Assembly: GCF_003589595.1 (NCBI RefSeq)
Contig: NW_020654422.1
Span: 9,204,442 to 9,268,441 of the forward strand
Source of the DNA: Hyposmocoma kahamanoa
Lineage: Eukaryota; Arthropoda; Insecta; Lepidoptera; Cosmopterigidae
DNA length: 64,000 bases
Reading direction: 5' to 3'
Position numbers and translations under genes: made by a program. Of this stretch, positions 28,801 through 37,800 are shown piece by piece (the stretch's first letter is position 1; each line of letters begins with the position of its first letter). The notes below the pieces were generated by a model, which was not told where the DNA came from, ran no database searches, and saw only the letters and a program-made list of their open reading frames with translations.

Positions 28801-31800
28801 AACAGTGCCCAAGGCACTTTTTTAGATTTAACGTTTTAGGCAATATTTTACTTTTTTTTATTATCTATGCTACATGTTTTATTTTGTATCTATCCTCTTC
28901 AGCTAATACAAAATTTAATTTTTCCTACCATACTTTCATTATCACCTTCACCGATCTATACAACCTACTAAAGCTGAACTCCTTCATACTAAAGCTGAAC
29001 AAACATACGAGAATACTCAGTTTCAACGTAATTGATTGGTGTCTAGCCAATTATCAATTGAATACAATTAACAATTTAATTTCATTCATATTATACAAAT
29101 TTATCGCTGTATCATGCCTGATTGCTATTGTGTGTTTGTTTATTTGTGTGCTAGATAGATACGTCTAGCACTATGACACAGTTGTCAAACTGTGGTATAA
29201 TATTGAATGATTAAATTGTGATAATCAATCGATTCGTAATCCACGTTCGATAAGCCCAAAATTTCTTTCTCTTGTATATATTGAATTATATTGGTTATCA
29301 TTGAGTGATTTGGTACCTTCACTTGATCCTGCTCCCCAGCGTACTCGATGCTCTGGAAGATAGTCCAGGTGTACCTTCTGCGTACCTCCATACGCGCCAA
29401 ATACCGCCGGTACCACTGTTGGATCAGAATAGCAGCCTTCATCGCTGTAACAAATACTTTAGTTGATTGACGTTGATTTTAAGAGGTAAAAACCTTCACC
29501 TGTAAATTTCACTTGGGTATAATAATAATAATAATAGTTACACTATATAAAATCCCACTGCTGGGCACAGATCTCCTGTCACAATGAGAGAGCTTGGGCT
29601 ATTGTTCCCACGCAGGTGATTGGGACCTTCACACAGATCATTAAATTGCTTTGCAGATGTGAACATCCTTACGATATTTCCTTCACCGAAAATCTTTATG
29701 CATGGCAAATTTAAAATTAAGTTTCCCACCTAAATTCGGAAATACTCAGAGGCGCAGTCCGAAATCGAACCCACGTCCTCTGTTTGAGAAGCGGTAGGTC
29801 AAACCGTTAGGCTGCCACGGCTTACTCAATTGCGTGGGTTTAAGCAAGTACGAAATAGTGAATAATCTACAAAGTGTATTTAAGTTGCATTTCCAACATT
29901 TTGCTCGGCTTAATGAATTTAAACTAGAATATTATATTCACGTACCGACCCAAATGGAAAACCGCAAATGTTCAAACTGTGACGTTATTCTTGGGAATTC
30001 CTCAAAAAGGAGTTGGACTTAGAAAGAGCTAAATGCTACTATGACCGAATCGTTCCGTCAAAGTCTTTAACCAGGAGTGCCGCTTTCTAAAAACACTTCG
30101 CTTTCCTTTCTGCCTGGAAGATAAGCTCGAGTAAATTGTGTTTATCGTTCCTCATCGTAGCCAAAATACAACTCGGTTTTCGTAATTTATATATCAGTAC
30201 TACCCATAACATGGAATTTCCAAGGTTCTCTTCCTCGTACCTCGATTTAGTTGTATCTTGATACGTAGATTAAGGACTTGATTACGTATCAAAATACGCA
30301 ACCTTTATAAGCCCTTTCTAGGACGGTCATCAAATTATACCCAAGTTTTAATATAGACAATTCACAAAAAATATACGAAATAAGTAACACTAAACCTTTT
30401 ATTTTGTTAATATTTTTTTTTTATTTATTTAAAACAATAGAATTTACATAGGTATAATGTAATTGTACAGTGTTACAAAACAATTTTGATTTTGCCGCAC
30501 GCTACCACACGTCATCTAGTCTATACAAGTATACATTACATTTAATGTTAAGTCGTAGTTATAAAGTAAACACTTAATTTAGTTGTAGGATAATTAATTA
30601 GGCATTCGATTTTTCCTCAAGGTGTCATCAACGAGTATAAATTACGCTAATAGGTGCAAGAATCTTATAACAATAGTGTTTTAGGCAATGTCGATGTTAA
30701 GTATCTTGGATATCTTTAGCTTTTAAATTGTGATGTGCTCTTTTCGTTTTTCTGCAAAACGGAATAAAATGTACACCAGCCCACAGTAACAATTTTTAAT
30801 AAAATTTGTCGACATAATTTATTGTCGTTACAATGGACTGGATGAAGCTAATGAAATATAACGTTTCGATATTAAGCCCTTTGCGAACGACGTTTAATGT
30901 TTTAATTACTTCCACTAACAAAAATTTTCCACCTTATTCGAAATTTAACTGAGAATTTTCTCTAGAGTTTAAGTCAGAATGACATAAACTAACATAAAAC
31001 TACATTTTAATACAAAGCAGATTATATCGATATATAGAAGGTATAAAAATAAAAAAAAGGATTGATTTTTTACTCGACTGGGACCCATATTAGAGCTATG
31101 GAGTTGACATCTTCCGAGGCCTGACGCCCTAAGCAGTTGCTTATAGGTTTAGATTTTGGTAGAGACTGATTGTAAGCGCTGGGAATTTCACAAGATAGGC
31201 TTTTGTAAAACTTCGCTAACGCGTATTGTCTTTACGATTCAAAGACTAATTTTAGACTGATTTAGTTGTGCAGCCTTTCCGATTGGAATCGAACGAAAAA
31301 CTTTCTACGCCAGAGGCAAACGTTCCCCCAACTAGTCCGAGAATATTATTTTTATTAATAATTAGGTATTTGAAAGAAGTACAATATCTAATTTTAACTG
31401 CCTCAGTGGCCGAACTTTTGCCATGTAGGTTTGCCTCGCAGAGGTCCCGGGTTCGACTGCCATGCCGGGACAAATATTTGTAAGATCTACGTTTATTTAT
31501 CTCGAGTTTGGGTGTAATTTGGGGTTATCTAGGTGTGACATACACCTAGACAATCCCAAACCTCATGGTACCTGTGTTACAGAGTTTCCCTAGTGCGGGA
31601 CTACGAGTGTATGCGTTATTACTGTTATTTTTATCTATTTTAGACTCTCGCCTCTCCCGAAGCCCAAAAGATAAATTTTGAATTTTTAAATGGGAGAGGT
31701 GGTATTCTCCGGCATTGGCACAGTCGGCAGGGACTCAGGTTCAAGAACCGGCATACAATACGTGCCGTATCGAACAGGACCGCCTTCTGCACATGTGCTA

Positions 31801-34800
31801 AAAGCGACACGCCACAGAAATCCAACCGCCTCAAGCTGCCAGCGAAGCTGACTGGAATTAATCCGTTTGCGAATAAAACAATTGGGATTATTTCAGTGGA
31901 GGTCACATCCTACATGTCGGTGATCTCGTGCGCCAGATCGAGATACTTTTGACATTTCGCTTTCGGCTTTCACGAAACCCTCGTCGTGTGAGATGGTAAC
32001 GTCCACAAGAAATACCCTCGACTGCGATCGATTCAATATCACAATATCAGGCTTATTCGCAAAATTAACATAATAATAATTATTATTAATTTTGCTGCCA
32101 AAATAGTTTCACTGCTAATCAGTGAGTAACCTACTGTATCTGCCAAAACTTTATGAAATTAAGTTGAATATATTTTACCACCATTATATAGAAAGCTTTT
32201 GGCATTTGTTTTTGAATTGTGCTTTCACACATTGAATATGCGTCGTCATGATTTAACAAACTTAATAGATTTCAGCGGCGAATTATACTTTTTATTGGAT
32301 ATTACTAAATAATAATAAATTTTATACGACATGGAAAAGTGCTATTATATTTAGCATTTTTGCGTTGAGTTTAACTTATGAAAACAGACTTTATCAATAT
32401 TTCTTATTGTCAGCTTGTAATAGCGGTACGAACAGGAATATTGGCGAACCTTTGAACAGTGATAACGTAATTTTCCTTACGCCCAACTTCCCCTCTCATC
32501 TATCCCACAAACCCATTCAAGGACGTCACCGTACTGCTTACAGACAATTTTATTACGCCTTCGCTTTATTTACCGAAACCTAAAAATCGGTAAAATTGTT
32601 TAAAAAATCAGGTGTCTCATTATATTCCCTTAAAAACGTACTCATTACTTATTTATTTATTTATTCATTATGCCTGTAGTCAAATTGTCAATTGTGTGTA
32701 TCGTTAGTCGTTTTTAGTGAAAAATAAACGGGATGTCACTGATACCATAATATCATATTTATTTTTGTTTGTTAGTGTGTATCGCATGTGCCTGGTTTGT
32801 GATAAATAAACCATTTATCTATCTATTTACCATTGAATTTTGAACCATATTTCATATTATAATATGAATTTTATTGAATATCACAATGTTTTACTACCAT
32901 GATATTAAATTTTTCTTTTTTGCGAAATTACTCACTAGTTTGTTATAATTATTAATATAGATCTACCGCTAAGATAAATTTCTTCGATCCGTCTGGATAT
33001 ATCATATTACCTGCGAAAAAAAGAAAAAATCCTAAAATGATTTAGCCGGACAAGCACCTAAATCAGAAATTTTAGAGACTCTCCTGCTGGAAGCCGAAGC
33101 GATCGTAAACAGCCGTCTCCTAACACTTGTTCCGATGGATGCCAACACCGATGTTGCCTAAACGGACGTCGACCACTCACTCCTTTTCATTTTTTGTTAG
33201 GCGCTTCATCCGACTAAATCATTCTAGGATTAAATGACCGTGACCTTGACCTACGCTGGGTAGAGAATCCTCTCCGCCTGGGTAACCACTTTTCAAAGCT
33301 GACCTCCCTAAGCACGTCTGAATAGAGGAGTTGGTAATTATCGCCCAATTCTACCCTGGTAGACAGTGAGGTCAGAGTCGCAGACGTAGCGACTCGAGGC
33401 GGCGCGCTATGTCGTCCTCTGAAGAATACTACATATAGGTGGCCCCATCCTCTTCTCCGCCTGGACGATGTAGCGAATCAAAACAAATCTCTTTTGTATA
33501 TATTTTATAGTCTCTTTAAGTTTTAGTTTTATACTTAAATTCTAAATTTAAACGTGATTCTTTTTGGCGCCTTTTTCTTGACTTTAGATAGCGATATCGT
33601 GTTTTCTAGTAAATTATTAAAAGCTGTAAGTACATTTGCTTGGTCTTGCTCACTCGTTGTTGGCACCCACCCTTTAACCTATTGATACAGTCCTCTACAT
33701 ATTTCTTTCTATAAACAAATATAATTATTTTTTTTAATATATAAGTGCGCATTTGACCTCCATCTCGCCTGATGGAAAGTGACGGTGAGGTCGACGATGG
33801 AGCATGCACATCTAAATAATGCCTACTCACTCTCGCCTTGAAATGACCCCAGCTATAACGTTCAGGGAACAAGTCTGCAGGCAGGGAATTCCACTCCAAA
33901 GCCGTTCGCTATATAAATGTGGAAGCGTAACGCTTCGTGCGAATCTTTGGAATATCCACAACATAGGAGTAGAACCCAAGCCTACGCCTAGTCCCCCGGT
34001 GATGGAAAGGGGAAGGCGGAATTAAATCGTGTAATTCCATCGCACATTCTCCTTGATATATCCTGTACAATAGCGACAAGCAGGCAACTTTACGGCGGTG
34101 TTGAAGGATCTGCAGCTTCGCCTCCACTTATTCCCAGACACCTATAAGTCTCTTGTCATGGTTGTCAATTGAATCCAAAGTGGTCAGTTGATATGTAGCA
34201 GACCCGTCCCAAAGGTGGCAGCAGTACTCCATGCACGATCAGTTTGTGCTTGGTATAGCTAAAGCAACTGTCCCGATGTAAAGTAACGCCCCACCCTGGA
34301 AAGGATCCCAAGCTTCCTTCCTGTATTTTTGGCCATGGAATCAATGTATCTGCCGAAATTCAAATTGGATGACAGGTCCATTCCAAGTAGCTAGAGACAG
34401 TCGGCTATCGGTATGGATATACCACGAAAAGTCGAATTCAGCTCATAGTGACTCCGTTTTGTGGAGAAAAGACACGCCTGCGTTTTGGTACCGTTAAATT
34501 TGACAAGATTGGCATTGCCCAATCGGAGACTGCCTGGAGTGTCAAATTTAACAGCTAACCATGGACTCTCGACAAGACTGAATTTCCCCTCCACTAACAC
34601 TTGCATTGGTCAAGTACATATCTACAACTGTGCTGTATTCAGCATACGCAAAGGTACCTGGAATTAACATATCATTGAAATGCAGCAGAAAAAGTGTTGC
34701 AGACAGTACCCTGAACCCTAAGGAACCCTGAGGTTCTCCGGCCATCTAGCGCCATATGTTCGGAAGAGTAGCCTTCTAACACCACTCGAATCGAACGTTC

Positions 34801-37800
34801 ACACCAGAAATCCAAGATCCAATTGCAAAGGTCAGTGAGAAGGCCATAAGAGGGAAGCTAACTTAAAAGGATTGCGTGCCTGACCCTGTCAAAGGCTTTA
34901 GAAATGTCCAAAGACACTGCAAGTGCTTCGCCTTGCTTTTCTATAGCCTCGCTCCATATGTGACAGGCATACACAAGAAGATCCGCAGTAGATCGCCCTC
35001 GTCGGAATCCGTACTGGCGATCACTGAGGAGGTCGTTGTCTTCAAGGTACGATAGGAGACGGTTGTTGAGTACACGTTCCATAGTCTTGCAGAGTATGGA
35101 AGTGAATGAGATAGGTCTATAGTTGACAGGGTAAGCTCTACTTTCCTTCTTTGGCACAGGTTGCACGTTTGCAAGCTTTCACGACCTGGGAACTACACCA
35201 GTCTCAAGTGAGAGGCGGTACAGGCGTGTGAAAACAGGAGATAACTCAGGCGCACAGTTACGCAGGACTATTGCTGGAATTCCATCTGGCCCGCTAGCTT
35301 TATTCACGTCTAGATTTCGTAGAGTTTTAAGTACCTCTTTTTGGCGTATACGAACTGGCGCCATAGTGTAGCCAGCCTGAGGTAAAGTAGGTGGTAGGTT
35401 TCCTGCGACATCCAAACGCGATCTCTCTGCAAAGAGTGAGGCATAGAGATTCGCTTTCTCTTCCGCAGTATGAGCCAGCGAGCCATCCGGCCTCAGCAGA
35501 GGTGGCAAAGATGGGCGACAATTATTAGATTTAAGTGCTTTGGCCAGGGACCAAAAGAATTTGCTGCCTGCTGGATAAAAGACAAGTTTGGCCCCTATCG
35601 GCGCACATGGTCGAACTTGGCCCTAAGTAACACACGCTGTTGCACTTCTTGGCGGCCTTATTAAAAGCTTTCTTCAAATTCGAGTACTCGGAGCTTTGCG
35701 TAGTCAAGTATCGGCCCAAGCTTGGTACGCGGACTGTTTATGTACTTCAGCACAACTACAATCAGCGTTAAACCATGGACGAGCTTGGGGTCCATTGCTT
35801 ACATCAGAGTATGGTATGTAATACTCCATACCCAAACGCAAGACCTCGACTACAGCATCAGCACAGCGCGACGAGTCTCCTGAAATAAAGCACGCCTGTC
35901 CGGGATATGACGTAAAAAAATGGCGCATTTCGTCCCAATCTGCTAACTTGTATCGCCACACCCATCTCATGTCACCACTAGGGCCCTGATCGGGTGGGGA
36001 GTATACGGATACAGTTTTCATCAGACAATAGTCGGAAGTTCAGTGGAACCTACAACAACAGGGTAGCGGTCTGGATCAGTTGTTAACAGAAGGTCTAGGC
36101 AATTAGCCGAATGAAACTTAGCATCTGGGATCCTGGTGGCGCTACTGACGAGCTGGGAAAGGCTTAGCGTTAACGCAAGTTTACGCGTTTCTCTCCCAGC
36201 GTGCTCGGTCATCTGGTATGAGAACAACTATTCTTGATGGTGAGCATTAAAGTCCCCCAGAATGACTAGTTGTGCCACGGGGTATCTGAGCTGAGTCGCA
36301 TCAGACGTCTCGCTCAGACATTGGAACAGCTTAGTCGTCTCCTGATCTCTACTGTGCGAGCGGTAGACACATCAATACACTATTTGTGTAACTCCTGTAT
36401 CAACCAGGAGCCATAAATCAGAAAAACTCAGTGCCTTAAGGTCCTTGAGACGCTTGACACAGATGTCATCGCGAAAGTACGCACAGACTCCGGCACGAGG
36501 TACGAACCTGTGCTCCAGAGTATACCCGGGGTAGCTGAGGTACGCTGCGTCAGTCGGACATCTGATCTGCGTCTCTGTGAGGAAAAGCAACTGCGGTTTC
36601 AAGGTGGTAGTGGACCGAATCGAGATTTGAGTGCAAACGTCGGAAGTTAATGAGGTGCACTTTTAGTGGGAGGACATGCAACCACTGTGAATACTTTTCC
36701 ATTTTTGCTTTTCATGCTTGTTTTTGGAGAAGTGAATAAAGGAGGAAGGCCGTTGAACGAGGCACTGCGTCGTGTTCAACCAAGCAGCAAGCTCATACAG
36801 CCACACGAGGGTACAATCGGTTTGGAGACCGCGGGGACGCCCGAACCCCCCCGGAGATAGTCCTCCACCTGGTCCTCTGTTCGTTCGGCAACCGGCAAGG
36901 TGGAACATTCCGGGATTTTTCGTTGGGTGGCGGGGCAGCCTTGGGCAGTACCTGGGCCCCCAACTCCCCACAGTCGGCCAGCTGTGCACCGTGGTTCGGA
37001 TCCCGCTAGCCTTCAGTACCGAGTGCTCAGTGTGGCAGTGCAAGTAGCTACAACTCGTCGTCAGAGGCAATGCAACTGTTCAGACCCGACCTCCAAATGG
37101 CAACTCCCAAACACGAGTCGGAACACGGTAAAAACCATTTGGCGACTCGACTGCGTCGGGAGGGTGGGGACTTGCCACCGTCGAAGCCTACCACCAGTAG
37201 TTATTGCTCTTTAGCATCACCCAGGGGTCACTTGTAGGGTCTCGAGGGTAAACCTAAAGACGCGAGCAACATCAACCATGTATTCGTATTTTTTACTATT
37301 TTAGTTATTGAAAATCGTTACTACGAATCTTTAAAAAAAAATATTTAATACACATCGTCATATTTGTAGAGGCTGTTGTTCGAACATATTCATAAAACCT
37401 TTATTAAATTGTTACTTTTTACTTTACCACATTAAATTTTTATTTATCTTGCTTCCAGACTCAATTGAATTTGCATTAGGTACTTTACCTTAATTCGCTT
37501 AAGAGTTTATGAAATCTGAAAATACAAGTCCTGAATACGAAAGATTTATTTAAGGTCAGCATAAAACCTAAAATTTGTTCGTCTCTGAAAATATACGTCA
37601 CGTATCTCATCCGCGACCCGACACGGCAGAGTTACATTATTTATGTCGACAACGTCAAAAACTAAATTAGCTTTGTGCTAGAAGATGTACATGCAATATT
37701 TACGTAGCAGTTTTTTTGTACAATTAAAGTTTAATTTACTATTACTGACAAATAGCCAACTATGCAAAAAGAAATTACCTACTCATATTAAACAATCCTA

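Noticed and set aside
29225..29416. Second protein in another frame over the IQ exon
   Set aside because: It is a shadow frame; the IQ motif, splice sites and phase support the other frame.
36663..37214. Proline/glycine-rich protein genes near 36.7-37.2 kb on either strand
   Set aside because: They lie in the GC-rich 5' leader of LINE copy 1, whose frames are open because of base composition; copy 2 does not preserve them.
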